Shown here: piece by piece, positions 8,547 through 17,534 of the stretch
How the letters are laid out: each line of letters opens with the position of its first letter
Position numbering within the stretch: the stretch's first letter is position 1
Assembly (NCBI GenBank): GCA_900539115.1
Contig: UQAQ01000013.1
Coordinates: forward strand, 1-64,000
From: an uncultured Roseburia sp.
GTDB taxonomy: Bacteria > Bacillota > Clostridia > Lachnospirales > Lachnospiraceae
Direction of reading: 5' to 3'
Length of the DNA: 64,000 bases
The notes under the pieces: generated by a model
Databases searched by the model: none
What the model saw: only the letters and a program-made list of their open reading frames with translations
Told to the model about the DNA's origin: nothing
Made by a program: the position numbers and the translations under genes

Positions 8547-9881
8547 TCACTCCAAACCTCTTACAAAATCTTTAAACATGGTGCCCCTTTGCTCGTAGGA
8601 ATCAAACATATCCCAGCTTGCACACGCCGGTGAAAGCAATACGGCATCTCCGCTTTTAGCCAGATCATGCGCCGTTTTGACCGCCTCTTCAAGAGAATCT
8701 ACAAAACGATACTCAAAAAATCCACACTCCTCTGCTTCCTGAGCGATGCGGTCTTTTGTATCTCCGAGAAGGAGCAGGCATTTTACTTTTCCATCAAAAC
8801 TGCGGATCCAGTCACTAAAACTTCCGCCTTTATCATATCCGCCACCGATCAGGATCGTCGGACGATCCATCGACTGAATACCTTTAATCGCAGCATCCGG
8901 ATTAGTTCCCTTAGAATCATTGTAGTATTCCACCCCATTTATCGTAGTAACATACTCTACACGATGTTCTACCGGATGAAAATGTCTTGTCACTTCCACT
9001 GCCACATCATCCGGTACGCCCATTTTTTCCACCATAAGAAGTGCTGCCATAATATTTTCGGCATTGTGGTCGCCCGGCAGTTTGGTCTCTTTTTGATTTA
9101 AAAGCACCTTACCATCCCGGCTGCGAACCAGATTACCGGAAGCATCTTTATACATACCGTTGGCAATTTTTTGCTGACTGCTGAAAAATTCCACCTGACA
9201 CGGAAGGCTGTCTGCCGCATTCCGCAGTCTCTCATCTTCATAATTCAGGATGCAGAACTGCTCTTTCGTCTGATTTTTCGTAATCGAAAGTTTCGTCTCG
9301 GCATATTTTTCCATCGTTCCGTGACGATTCAAGTGATCCGGCGTAATATTTAAGATCGCACTTACTTTCGGACAGAAAGTAATCGTACTTTCCAGCTGGA
9401 AACTACTGATTTCAGCCACAGTAACTGAATCTTCTGACGTTTTTGCCGCTTCACTCGTGTAGGGGTTCCCAATATTTCCCACTACAAATGTTTTCTCATT
9501 AAAAGCTTTCATGATCTCGCCAACCAACGTCGTCGTAGTCGTCTTTCCATTGGTTCCTGTGATTGCCATGACACTTCCTTTTTCTACGAGATATCCCAGT
9601 TCAATCTCGCCAATGATCGGAATGTTTTTTGACCGGAAGAAATCTCCGATCTTTTCAAAGACAGGTACCCCGGGACTAAACACGGCACAATCCACATCGT
9701 CCCATCCTTCTTCTTTAAAATCTCCGGATACCAGCACTTCGGCATCTATTCCCGGAGCATTACAATCTAATTTCTGATCGTACAAAATGCGTTTTGCACC
9801 AAGTTTTCCAAGCAGTTCAAGTGCTGCTTTTCCACTTTTTCCATAACCGATGACGGCTACCTGTTTTCCTGAAAAATCCAT
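8547..9881 (-). CDS. murD: UDP-N-acetylmuramoyl-L-alanine--D-glutamate ligase MurD
   Basis: 444-residue cytosolic Mur ligase that adds D-glutamate to UDP-MurNAc-L-Ala using ATP. The N-terminal domain starts QVAVIGYGKSGKAALELL; the ATP loop AITGTNGKTTTTTLVGE is near residue 108; the central domain contains ITPDHLNRHGTMEKYAETK and the C-terminal domain YYNDSKGTNPDA and LLSPACASWDMFDSYEQRG. These are the standard MurD blocks and the length is normal. It is the second ligase gene of the window (murF is at 38-39.6 kb); murC and murE are not here. Confidence 0.97.
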   Translation of the reverse strand: MDFSGKQVAVIGYGKSGKAALELLGKLGAKRILYDQKLDCNAPGIDAEVLVSGDFKEEGWDDVDCAVFSPGVPVFEKIGDFFRSKNIPIIGEIELGYLVEKGSVMAITGTNGKTTTTTLVGEIMKAFNEKTFVVGNIGNPYTSEAAKTSEDSVTVAEISSFQLESTITFCPKVSAILNITPDHLNRHGTMEKYAETKLSITKNQTKEQFCILNYEDERLRNAADSLPCQVEFFSSQQKIANGMYKDASGNLVRSRDGKVLLNQKETKLPGDHNAENIMAALLMVEKMGVPDDVAVEVTRHFHPVEHRVEYVTTINGVEYYNDSKGTNPDAAIKGIQSMDRPTILIGGGYDKGGSFSDWIRSFDGKVKCLLLLGDTKDRIAQEAEECGFFEYRFVDSLEEAVKTAHDLAKSGDAVLLSPACASWDMFDSYEQRGTMFKDFVRGLE

Positions 9882-9906
9882 TTTTCTCTCTCCATTCCTG
9901 TATTGT

Positions 9907-10869
9907 TTATAATGCCATCAAACCAATCAGGCACAAAATTGCTGTAATAATGCTGAACGCTGCCACTACCTGTGTCTCGGAAAAACCGGACAATTCAAAA
10001 TGATGATGGATCGGCGCCATCTTGAAAATACGTTTTCCATGGGTCAATTTAAAATAACCGACCTGAATAATAACGGAAAGCACTTCTACCAGATAGATCA
10101 ATCCTACGATCACAATGTACAACGGCATATGAAGCATCAAGGCTATGGATGCCACAAATCCACCAAGCGCCAGCGATCCGGTATCACCCATAAACACACG
10201 GGCCGGATACGTATTAAATAAGAGAAATCCCAAAAGGCTTCCTACCACAGCTCCTGTGATCGGTGTCATCGCCGGTTCGATCGCAACGGCCGCAATCGTG
10301 AAAAAGGTTCCTACAATGACTGTCACGCCGGAAGCAAGACCGTCTAAGCCATCCGTAAAATTGACTCCGTTTACGGTTCCTAACACGACAATAAATACAA
10401 AAATGATAAACAGCCAATCCGGCATCGTAAAGAAACTATTCATAAACGGAATGCGGATCGTCGCCGTCATATGTGCTACATTATAATAATAGTAGACAAA
10501 TACAGCTGTCACGATAAACTGTCCAAACATCTTTTGCAATGGTTTCAATCCCAGAGAACGTTTCATGACAACTTTAATATAATCATCCAAAAATCCAATG
10601 ATTCCAAATCCCAATGTCATAAATAAAACCGGAATCAGTTCCGAATATCTTCTTATGTAGAGCAGAGACGTAAGAAGGATCGACACCAGGATGATCAGAC
10701 CTCCCATCGTCGGAGTTCCCGCTTTTTTCAAATGAGACTGCGGTCCGTCATCTCGGACAAACTGTCCAAACTTTAATTTACGTAAAAACGGAATAACAAT
10801 CGGGCACAAAACCACGCTTATTCCAAATGCAATTACTACCGGCATCAATATACTCAAATCCAAATTCAC
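9907..10869 (-). CDS. mraY: Phospho-N-acetylmuramoyl-pentapeptide-transferase MraY
   Basis: 320-residue integral membrane enzyme that attaches phospho-MurNAc-pentapeptide to undecaprenyl phosphate, forming lipid I. Conserved cytosolic-loop motifs are visible: GTPTMGGLII, FLDDYIKV (acidic DD), NGVNFTDGLDGLASG with the catalytic-site Asp residues, RVFMGDTGSLALGG, and KMAPIHHHFELSG near the end. The start is GTG seven bases after GAGGTG. A promoter lies directly upstream at 10909-10937, so mraY-murD-ftsW-murA can be transcribed apart from the upstream PBP genes. Confidence 0.98.
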   Translation of the reverse strand: MNLDLSILMPVVIAFGISVVLCPIVIPFLRKLKFGQFVRDDGPQSHLKKAGTPTMGGLIILVSILLTSLLYIRRYSELIPVLFMTLGFGIIGFLDDYIKVVMKRSLGLKPLQKMFGQFIVTAVFVYYYYNVAHMTATIRIPFMNSFFTMPDWLFIIFVFIVVLGTVNGVNFTDGLDGLASGVTVIVGTFFTIAAVAIEPAMTPITGAVVGSLLGFLLFNTYPARVFMGDTGSLALGGFVASIALMLHMPLYIVIVGLIYLVEVLSVIIQVGYFKLTHGKRIFKMAPIHHHFELSGFSETQVVAAFSIITAILCLIGLMAL

Positions 10870-10908
10870 TTTTTACACCTCATTTTATCGTTTTTATTTA
10901 ATGTAACT

Positions 10909-10937
10909 ATTGTACCCCATTATATCCATAACCGCAA
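10909..10937 (-). promoter_or_regulatory. Promoter between the SpoVD-like gene and mraY
   Basis: On the minus strand TTGCGG (10932-10937) and TACAAT (10909-10914) are 17 bases apart in the 78-base gap. It would drive mraY and the genes after it. Confidence 0.55.
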
Positions 10938-10947
10938 GGTTTTCTTG

Positions 10948-12666
10948 TCACTCTTTTAAGAGATATGGCAAAATATTGGTATACAATGTCGAAATCGCGG
11001 GAGCTGCGATCACACCGCCATAATACAGTCCCTGGGGCTCATCGATCCGCACCATGGCGATCACACTTGGGTTATCCACCGGCGAAAATCCGATACAGGA
11101 AGCAATGTATTTGCCATTTCCGCGGGGAAGTTTCTGGCTGGTTCCCGTTTTGCCGCCGATAAAATAACCCTCGACACCGGCTTTCTTTCCGCCTCCTTCG
11201 CTGACAACTTTTTCCAATGCTTTGCGGACCTCTTCGGAAATCGATGCATCTAACACCTTTTTTCCCGAAGAATACGACATCTTTTTCATTCTCGTTTTAT
11301 CGCTGTTTACCGCATACATACCAAAATGCGGCGTAATCTTTTTTCCTCCATTGATGATCATGCAGACCGAAGTGAGCATTCGTATCGGAGAGAGCTGAAA
11401 CGACTGGCCGAAAGACATCGTCGCAAGTTCTACCGCCCCGACGTTTTCCTGCTTGTGCATGATCGTAGCGGCCTCGCCCGGCACATCAATTCCTGTTTTT
11501 TCCAAAATACCAAACTTTTTCATTCCTTCAAAAAGTCCTGCCACACCGACTCTTGCTCCCACTTCCATAAAGACCGGGTTGCAGGAGTTCATAATTCCTT
11601 GCTCAAACGTCTCCGCTCCATGACCGGTTGTTTTATGGCATCGGATCCGACGGTCTTCTACTACTTTATACCCGGGACACAAAAAGGTGTCTGTCATTTT
11701 CACCACGCCTTTGTCCAGCGCCGCAGCGGCGGTCACTACTTTAAAGGTCGAACCCGGCTCATACGTATCGCTGACTGCCAGATTTCTCCACATGGCATTG
11801 AGTGCTGTCATTTTCTCCTTTTCACTCATCCCCTCTTTTTCATTTACAAGAGTATACGGATGATTCAAGTCAAATTCCGGTGCATTTACCATCGCGTAAA
11901 TCTCGCCATTCTGCGGATTCATAATAATAATTTCTACCGTCTTTGCCTGTTTTTGCTCTAACAGCTTATTCGCGACCTGCGTCGCATACTCCATGACATT
12001 GAGATCGAGCGTCGTCGTAAGATCCCAGCCGGCGATCGGTTCTTTGCGGTCCTCTGCTCCATTGCGGATCTCTACGCCGCCTGCCGTCGCCATCGTAAGG
12101 ATGGAGCCGTCAAGACCTTTCAAAAGAGATTCATAAGATACTTCCAATCCTACAATTCCCTGATTATCTCCTCCGGTAAATCCCAGCACTTTGGAAGCAA
12201 GAGTTCCATATTCATAATACCGTTTATAGTCCTCATCCACCGTCACACCTGCCAGCTTATAAGCACGGATACGGTCTGAAATTTCTTTTTCTACATTCGA
12301 TTTTATTTTCTCACGGGAGGAATTTTTTTCCACTTTTTTCCGTATCTCTGCTTCCTTGATATCAAGTTCCTTACTCAAAACCGAGATTACTTTTTCCGGT
12401 TCTTTTACCTGACTGTGAATGACAGAGATGGTAGACACAGACACATTGCCAGCCAGAACGTTGCCATTGCGGTCAAGGATCTTCCCCCGCTCCGCCTTTA
12501 TGCTTCGTTCTCTCTCGTGAAGTTCTTTTGCCTTCACACCATAATAATCTGCCTTTGTAAGCATAAGGTACCCAAGTCGTACGATCAGGATCGACGCCAC
12601 GAGGGTACATACAAAAAATACCAAAAACAAACTCTGTCTTTGGTACGTTTTGTGCCCGACAAGCAT
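10948..12666 (-). CDS. Class B penicillin-binding protein, SpoVD/FtsI type
   Basis: 572-residue membrane-anchored transpeptidase that cross-links peptidoglycan. One membrane helix (about 12-35) is followed by the PBP dimer domain with ERGKILDRNGNVLAGN, and the transpeptidase domain with active-site S306 in GSTFK, S361-C-N and the KTGT box at 506-509. All catalytic motifs are intact. It has no PASTA domains, unlike Bacillus SpoVD, so the sporulation label is uncertain. It follows a second class B PBP in the same operon; one of the pair is probably the divisome FtsI-like protein and the other sporulation-related. ATG with GGAGG four bases upstream. Confidence 0.9.
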   Translation of the reverse strand: MLVGHKTYQRQSLFLVFFVCTLVASILIVRLGYLMLTKADYYGVKAKELHERERSIKAERGKILDRNGNVLAGNVSVSTISVIHSQVKEPEKVISVLSKELDIKEAEIRKKVEKNSSREKIKSNVEKEISDRIRAYKLAGVTVDEDYKRYYEYGTLASKVLGFTGGDNQGIVGLEVSYESLLKGLDGSILTMATAGGVEIRNGAEDRKEPIAGWDLTTTLDLNVMEYATQVANKLLEQKQAKTVEIIIMNPQNGEIYAMVNAPEFDLNHPYTLVNEKEGMSEKEKMTALNAMWRNLAVSDTYEPGSTFKVVTAAAALDKGVVKMTDTFLCPGYKVVEDRRIRCHKTTGHGAETFEQGIMNSCNPVFMEVGARVGVAGLFEGMKKFGILEKTGIDVPGEAATIMHKQENVGAVELATMSFGQSFQLSPIRMLTSVCMIINGGKKITPHFGMYAVNSDKTRMKKMSYSSGKKVLDASISEEVRKALEKVVSEGGGKKAGVEGYFIGGKTGTSQKLPRGNGKYIASCIGFSPVDNPSVIAMVRIDEPQGLYYGGVIAAPAISTLYTNILPYLLKE

Positions 12667-12744
12667 CCTGCCTCCATTCCAAAGCTTCTGCTTTTGAAAT
12701 AAGTATCTTTACTAATGTATTCTCCGATGATAAAAATATTCCGC

Positions 12745-14691
12745 TTACTGTTCACCGCCCTCCGGTACTGCTGTTGGCTCTTCTTCCGCTGTCGGTTCCG
12801 GATCATCGGCCGGTTTCTGTGTCGCCGCCGGCTCCGCTGTCGGTTCCGCCGTCGAATCTGCTTTTGCCGCATCGTCGGTATTTTCTGCATAAATTCCTAA
12901 AAACGGAAGAATCTTCTTCATAATCTTGGAAGCAAATTCGGTAGCATATGTACTGTGTGCCTGATCTTCCACATGTGGTTCATCAATGATAACATAAATA
13001 ACGGCTTCCGGATTTTCTGCCGGCACACATCCCAGGAAAGATACAAGGTATTTGCGTGCGGTCACCGGGCGCTTCTGCGCCGTTCCTGTCTTTCCACCGA
13101 TAGAATATCCTTTTACACCAGCCGGTGCAGCAGTTCCTTCTTCTACCGTTGCCTTCATATATTGACGGATCAGACTGCTTGTCTTATCCGAAACGGTCTT
13201 TTTCACTACGATTGGCTCATTTTTCTTTACAATGGCACCATTTTCATTTTGAATCTCTTTGACAATGTGCGGCTCGTAATAATCTCCCCCATTGACAAGG
13301 GAACTAAATCCCGCTGCCATCTGAACCATCGTTACAGTCTGGGTCTGTCCAAAGCTGCTTGTCGCAAGTTCTACCGGATTCAATTCCTCTTCGCTGTGAA
13401 TCAGTCCCGCTGTCTCACCCGGCAGATCGATTCCGGTTTTTTGTCCAAATCCAAAGATTTTGTTGTACTTACTAAAATTGGTACGCCCTAACTTTTGTCC
13501 AATTACCATCAAGGCACTGTTGCAGGATTCCATCAAACTTTTTTCAAGGGAAATGCTGCCATGTCCCGATCGGTTTGAGCATCGGATTCTCACGCCGGAC
13601 ACGGTAAGTCCACCGTCACAGTTAAAGTAATCCGAATTTTTCACAACGCCTTCGTCCAGCGCTGCCGCCACTGTAAACGGCTTGTATGTCGATCCCGGTT
13701 CGTAAGCTGACGAAACGCAAAAATTTGACCACATTGACATCAGGGCATCGCTTGTCGCCTTTTCATCCATCGCGTCAATCTGCTCCTGCGTATACATCGA
13801 CGTCAGATTTCTCGGGTCATTGAGATCATATGTGTTTTTTGACGCCATCGCAAGAATCTCTCCGTTGTTCGGATTCATTACAAGAACAGAGATATTTTCC
13901 GCTCCGGTTTCTTCGTTGTATTTTTTGATCTGCTTTTCGACAAGACGCTGCACATTGGCATCAATTGTCAAAATCACATTATTTCCGTTGGTCGCTTTTT
14001 TTACCGTCCGCTGAAATTCCATATTGGCATCAAAATATCCATATTCACGGCCGGTCTTTCCATTCAGATCATCGTTGTAACTGCCTTCTACGCCATACGT
14101 TCCCTGATTTTCGGAAGACGTAAATCCGACGATATTACAGGCAATCTGGTTGAGCGGATAATTTCTCGTATACGTCTCTTCAAACCAAACGCCCTGAATC
14201 TTTTCATTTTCTTTCATCAATTTTTTAAATCCATCCACCTGCTCTACGGATAACTGTTCCAGTCCTTCTACATGCTGGTACATGGAATTTGGGTTTTCAC
14301 TGATGATATTCTCGATCACACTGGTATCAAACGCAAAATAAGCGGCAATCTGAGTCAACGTTTCTTTTTTGATGTCCTCTTTTGTCGCTAACGATCTTGG
14401 TTCTATGATCAGATTAAATTTACGTATACTCTGCGCAAGCACAGTATCATTTCGGTCTTTGATCGCACCACGGCGGTAATTCAATACCGCATTGGTGTAT
14501 GACTGCTGTGACAGCACTTTTTTCTTATAATCGTCTCCCTTATCCCAGTTATATCGGCAAATGTTATACAATAAACCGCAAAACAGAAGAAAACATACTC
14601 CCAATACCCCCAGAAGGCCAAATTTCATTCCACGGGTAAAACGTTTTGGTTTCTTTCTTCGCATTCTGCGGTGTCTCATACGGGTATTCAT
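12745..14691 (-). CDS. Class B penicillin-binding protein, FtsI/PBP2 type, with acidic Thr-Glu-Pro tail
   Basis: 648-residue transpeptidase. The start is very basic (Arg/Lys-rich to residue 21), then one membrane helix (about 22-43), a dimer domain with NYRRGAIKDRNDTVLAQ, and the transpeptidase domain with S334 in GSTYK, S389-C-N and KTGT at 534-537. The last 45 or so residues are a low-complexity Thr/Ala/Glu/Pro tail that should lie outside the cell and may span or touch the wall. It directly follows ftsL, the normal place of FtsI (PBP2B). It shares the same architecture with the downstream PBP, suggesting an old tandem duplication, but the tail is unique to this copy. Confidence 0.9.
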   Translation of the reverse strand: MNTRMRHRRMRRKKPKRFTRGMKFGLLGVLGVCFLLFCGLLYNICRYNWDKGDDYKKKVLSQQSYTNAVLNYRRGAIKDRNDTVLAQSIRKFNLIIEPRSLATKEDIKKETLTQIAAYFAFDTSVIENIISENPNSMYQHVEGLEQLSVEQVDGFKKLMKENEKIQGVWFEETYTRNYPLNQIACNIVGFTSSENQGTYGVEGSYNDDLNGKTGREYGYFDANMEFQRTVKKATNGNNVILTIDANVQRLVEKQIKKYNEETGAENISVLVMNPNNGEILAMASKNTYDLNDPRNLTSMYTQEQIDAMDEKATSDALMSMWSNFCVSSAYEPGSTYKPFTVAAALDEGVVKNSDYFNCDGGLTVSGVRIRCSNRSGHGSISLEKSLMESCNSALMVIGQKLGRTNFSKYNKIFGFGQKTGIDLPGETAGLIHSEEELNPVELATSSFGQTQTVTMVQMAAGFSSLVNGGDYYEPHIVKEIQNENGAIVKKNEPIVVKKTVSDKTSSLIRQYMKATVEEGTAAPAGVKGYSIGGKTGTAQKRPVTARKYLVSFLGCVPAENPEAVIYVIIDEPHVEDQAHSTYATEFASKIMKKILPFLGIYAENTDDAAKADSTAEPTAEPAATQKPADDPEPTAEEEPTAVPEGGEQ

Positions 14692-14719
14692 CTGTCTTCC
14701 CTTCTTCCAAGCCTATCTT

Positions 14720-15163
14720 TTATTTTTGATGTAGACGCACCTGTGTACTTTTCTTGCTCTCATATGTATAAATCTGGCTCTGTGATGCCGTTTTCATACC
14801 GAGTTCTTTCGTTGCCTTTTTATATACAGCAGATAAATCAAGGCTCTCCTGCAATGCCTGAGAAGCATTGGAATTGGTTTTCTCCATCTCCATCACTTCA
14901 CTCTCCAGACTAACAACGCTCTTGCTAAGCATTGTCTTCTTGGACTGCATCTGAATATACGAAAAGCAAATGCCAAATGCGACCGCAAACGTAAGTGCGA
15001 TCAATAAAACAGATACTTTGTCCACACGCTGTTTCGGCTGTGGTCTCGCTGCCGGTTTTCGTTCCGGACGACGCTGTTCTTCCTGCTCCGGTCTGCGTTT
15101 CGGAGCCGCATACAATTTTTCTGCTTCGGTGCCATAAATATATCTTGTCTTCGCTGCCATCAT
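14720..15163 (-). CDS. ftsL: FtsL-like septum formation protein
   Basis: 147 residues. A long, basic, proline-rich cytosolic part (1-48, many Pro/Arg/Gln) leads into one membrane helix (about 49-70) and an external heptad-like segment (MLSKSVVSLESEVMEMEKTN) expected to coil with DivIC-type partners. Sequence similarity in this family is weak; the call rests on this topology and on position between rsmH and ftsI. Two consecutive ATG codons follow GGAGGG; the second gives the better spacing of five bases. Confidence 0.75.
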   Translation of the reverse strand: MMAAKTRYIYGTEAEKLYAAPKRRPEQEEQRRPERKPAARPQPKQRVDKVSVLLIALTFAVAFGICFSYIQMQSKKTMLSKSVVSLESEVMEMEKTNSNASQALQESLDLSAVYKKATKELGMKTASQSQIYTYESKKSTQVRLHQK

Positions 15164-15180
15164 AACCCTCCTGTTATTTT

Positions 15181-16119
15181 TTATTCTCCCCGCTCAAATA
15201 TACGTAATTTAGCACTTTTTGAACGTGAATTTATTTCTAATTCTTCTTCACCCGGAAGAATTGGTTTTCTGGTTATCACTTTTCCTTTTGGTTTCTTTCC
15301 ACATACGCAAACCGGGAAATCCGGCGGGCAGGTACATGGGTTTTCCATTTTTCGGAAAAAGTTTTTCACAATCCGGTCTTCCAAAGAATGGAAGGTGATA
15401 ATACACAATCGTCCTCCCGGATTCAACAGATCCACCATGTCTTCCAATGCGTCCTGCAAAACATCCAGTTCATGATTCAGTTCAATGCGGATCGCCTGAA
15501 ATGTCCGCTTTGCCGGATGACCTTTTCCGTTTTTTGCCTTTGCCGGCATCGAACTTTTTATAATGTCGACGAGTTCTCCCGTCGTTTCAATCTCTTTTTC
15601 CTGCCGTTTTCTGCAGATGTTTCTTGCAATGCTTTTCGCATACCGCTCTTCCCCATAGTGTTTTATAATTTCATATAATTTTTCTTCCGGATAACTGTTT
15701 ACCAGATCTTTCGCAGTAAAATCGCGGCTCTGATCCATGCGCATATCCAGCGGTGCATCTGCCATATACGAAAATCCGCGTTCTTTCGTGTCCAATTGAT
15801 ACGAAGACACGCCAAGATCCAAAAGAATTCCATCTACTTTATCAATCTGCAGTTCTTTTACAACCTGCTTTACGTTGACATAATTGCTTCGAACAAGGTG
15901 GACACGATCTCTAAATGGCTGCAAACGCTCTGTCGAAGTCCGAATCGCCGCTTCGTCCTGATCAATCCCGATAAACTGTCCTTTTTCCGACAATTTTTCA
16001 CATACATGAAAGGCATGTCCGGCTCCCCCAAGGGTTCCATCCACATAAATGCCGTCCGGCTTTACTGCCAGTCCTTCAATGCATTCATTAAGTAATACGG
16101 AAACATGTTTAAATTCCAT
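15181..16119 (-). CDS. rsmH: 16S rRNA m4C1402 methyltransferase RsmH (MraW)
   Basis: 312-residue SAM-dependent enzyme that N4-methylates C1402 of 16S rRNA in the decoding site. Visible are HVSVLLNECIEGL at the start, the SAM motif DGTLGGAGHAFHVCEKL, LLDLGVSSYQLDTKERGFSY, PLDMRMDQS, and the C-terminal ITFHSLEDRIVKNFFR. Four cysteines in a CTCPPDFPVCVCGKK segment are common in the Firmicutes members. It is the second gene of the dcw operon after mraZ. Confidence 0.98.
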   Translation of the reverse strand: MEFKHVSVLLNECIEGLAVKPDGIYVDGTLGGAGHAFHVCEKLSEKGQFIGIDQDEAAIRTSTERLQPFRDRVHLVRSNYVNVKQVVKELQIDKVDGILLDLGVSSYQLDTKERGFSYMADAPLDMRMDQSRDFTAKDLVNSYPEEKLYEIIKHYGEERYAKSIARNICRKRQEKEIETTGELVDIIKSSMPAKAKNGKGHPAKRTFQAIRIELNHELDVLQDALEDMVDLLNPGGRLCIITFHSLEDRIVKNFFRKMENPCTCPPDFPVCVCGKKPKGKVITRKPILPGEEELEINSRSKSAKLRIFERGE

Positions 16120-16152
16120 CGTTTTCTGCGCCCCCTTCTATGTACTGCCTGA

Positions 16153-16581
16153 TTAGAAGGAAAGTCCCAAATCCGACATATGTTCTGCAATATCGTCCAC
16201 GTTATCAAAGTCATCATTTTCAGCCCAACGTTCTTTGCTCCAGATCTCCACTTTGCCCATCACACCGACAAAGACGATATCTTTCTCAAGTCCGGCTTTT
16301 TCTCGCAAATTTGCCGGGATCAATGTTCTTCCCTGCTTGTCCAATTCACAGGAAGCCGCTCCTGCCATGAAATAACGCTGTAACTTACGTGCTTCTTTGC
16401 TGCCCGGAAGTTCCCGCAGCTGTTTTACGAAGTCTTCCCAGTCTTCCTGTGGATACACGAACAGACATCCGTCCAGACCAAGTGTCACTACAAAAGAATC
16501 CCCCAGTTCTTCACGGAACTTTGCGGGAACAATTACCCTTCCTTTTGCATCGATACTATGATCGTATGTACCCATAAACAT
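16153..16581 (-). CDS. mraZ: Transcriptional regulator MraZ
   Basis: 142-residue AbrB-like double-fold DNA-binding protein that controls its own dcw operon. Both SpoVT/AbrB repeats are clear: DAKGRVIVPAKFREEL near residues 11-26 and DKQGRTLIPANLREKAGL near 81-98. Its predicted operator, four direct repeats at 10-base spacing, lies immediately upstream (16695-16731) and overlaps the likely transcription start, pointing to autoregulation. Two in-frame ATG codons (MFMGTY) are possible starts; the second matches the usual MFMGEY/MGTY beginning equally well. Confidence 0.97.
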   Translation of the reverse strand: MFMGTYDHSIDAKGRVIVPAKFREELGDSFVVTLGLDGCLFVYPQEDWEDFVKQLRELPGSKEARKLQRYFMAGAASCELDKQGRTLIPANLREKAGLEKDIVFVGVMGKVEIWSKERWAENDDFDNVDDIAEHMSDLGLSF

Positions 16582-16694
16582 AAGACTTCACCAACTTCCC
16601 TCTGTGGTCTGTGGCACTCGTTTTTTACCGAGGCGGGTTGTGAGACTTGGGAGAATGAAAGTTGAAGCAACTCCACAAGTCTCCGCCCTGCCCT

Positions 16695-16731
16695 CCACTT
16701 TATACCACTTTTCTCCACTTTGCTCCACTTT
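16695..16731 (-). promoter_or_regulatory. MraZ box: four direct repeats
   Basis: On the minus strand AAAGTGG occurs four times at exactly 10-base intervals (plus-strand CCACTTT at 16695, 16705, 16715 and 16725). Three of the four continue as GTGGAG. This matches known MraZ operators, which are runs of GTGG-type repeats one helical turn apart. The block starts about eight bases after the -10 box. Confidence 0.9.
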
Positions 16732-16738
16732 TACTCAA

Positions 16739-16767
16739 ATTTTACTCCATTTTAGGGATAAAAGCAA
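16739..16767 (-). promoter_or_regulatory. Promoter of the dcw operon (mraZ)
   Basis: TTGCTT (16762-16767) and TAAAAT (16739-16744) on the minus strand are separated by 17 bases. The start point would fall in the MraZ repeats. The leader to the mraZ ATG is about 150 bases and shows no riboswitch that I recognise. Confidence 0.75.
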
Positions 16768-16856
16768 GCATTTTTTTGACACATTTTCAATGCAACGCCT
16801 TATTTTTCGGCTTTTGCGCGCGTTCCCAGTACCATATATAGTAATAAACGCAAAAA

Positions 16857-16886
16857 AACACCACATCTTGTACAAGATATGGTGTT
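16857..16886. terminator. Terminator after pdxT
   Basis: AACACCACATCTTG (16857-16870) pairs with CAAGATATGGTGTT (16873-16886), one mismatch, with a tiny loop. Read leftwards it is followed by seven T, ending the pdxS-pdxT transcript. The other side also has a T-rich run (TTTTTTTT at 16891-16898), but no rightward gene needs it. Confidence 0.85.
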
Positions 16887-16933
16887 CTAATTTTTTTTAC
16901 AAAATTTTATGGAAATTTATTCCTTTTTCACAC

Positions 16934-17515
16934 TTAAGCCACTTTTGCCATTTTCTCACACATTGCCAGGAATTTTTTATGTATTTCCTGGTTTTCATCC
17001 AGCTCCGGATGAAAAGAAATCGCAATCTGGTTCCGATACTGCACGCCTACGATATTTCCGTCTACTTTCGCAAGGATCTGCACTCCCGGCTCCACAGACT
17101 CAATATATGGCGCGCGGATGAATGTCATCGGAATTTTACCGATTCCTTCAAATTCATGCTCGGTATAGAAACTTCCCAATTGTCTTCCGTAGGCATTTCG
17201 TTTTACGGTAACCGGCAGTGTCGCCAAATGCACGGTCGTATCGTCGGCAATCTTTTCTGCCAAAAGAATCAATCCGGCGCATGTCGCAAGTACCGGTAAA
17301 CCCTCTTCGATCCGTTTTTTCACCGTATCAAACATACCAAGCTCACGCAAAAGTTTTCCCTGCACGGTACTTTCGCCACCCGGCAGGATCAGCCCATCCA
17401 GCTTTTGATCCAGATCTTTTGCCTGTCGGATCTCGACGCAGGACACACCGAGTTTTTCCATTGCCTTACAATGCTCGGCAAACGCTCCCTGAACAGCAAG
17501 TACACCTATTTTCAT
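16934..17515 (-). CDS. pdxT: Pyridoxal 5'-phosphate synthase glutaminase subunit PdxT
   Basis: 193-residue class I glutamine amidotransferase that feeds ammonia to PdxS in the DXP-independent PLP pathway. Motifs: GVLAVQGAFAEH at the start, LILPGGEST, the catalytic cysteine in LATCAGLILLA, and the His/Glu pair in SFHPELDEN. The start is the ATG at 17513-17515; the GTG three codons upstream touches the ribosome site. It is 19 bases after pdxS and is followed by a terminator. Confidence 0.97.
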   Translation of the reverse strand: MKIGVLAVQGAFAEHCKAMEKLGVSCVEIRQAKDLDQKLDGLILPGGESTVQGKLLRELGMFDTVKKRIEEGLPVLATCAGLILLAEKIADDTTVHLATLPVTVKRNAYGRQLGSFYTEHEFEGIGKIPMTFIRAPYIESVEPGVQILAKVDGNIVGVQYRNQIAISFHPELDENQEIHKKFLAMCEKMAKVA

Positions 17516-17534
17516 GAGGCTCACTTCCTTTCCA

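Noticed and set aside
16604..17299. 231-codon plus-strand ORF across the mraZ promoter and pdxT
   Set aside because: It crosses a terminator, the MraZ boxes and the pdxT gene on the other strand; composition is that of a chance frame.
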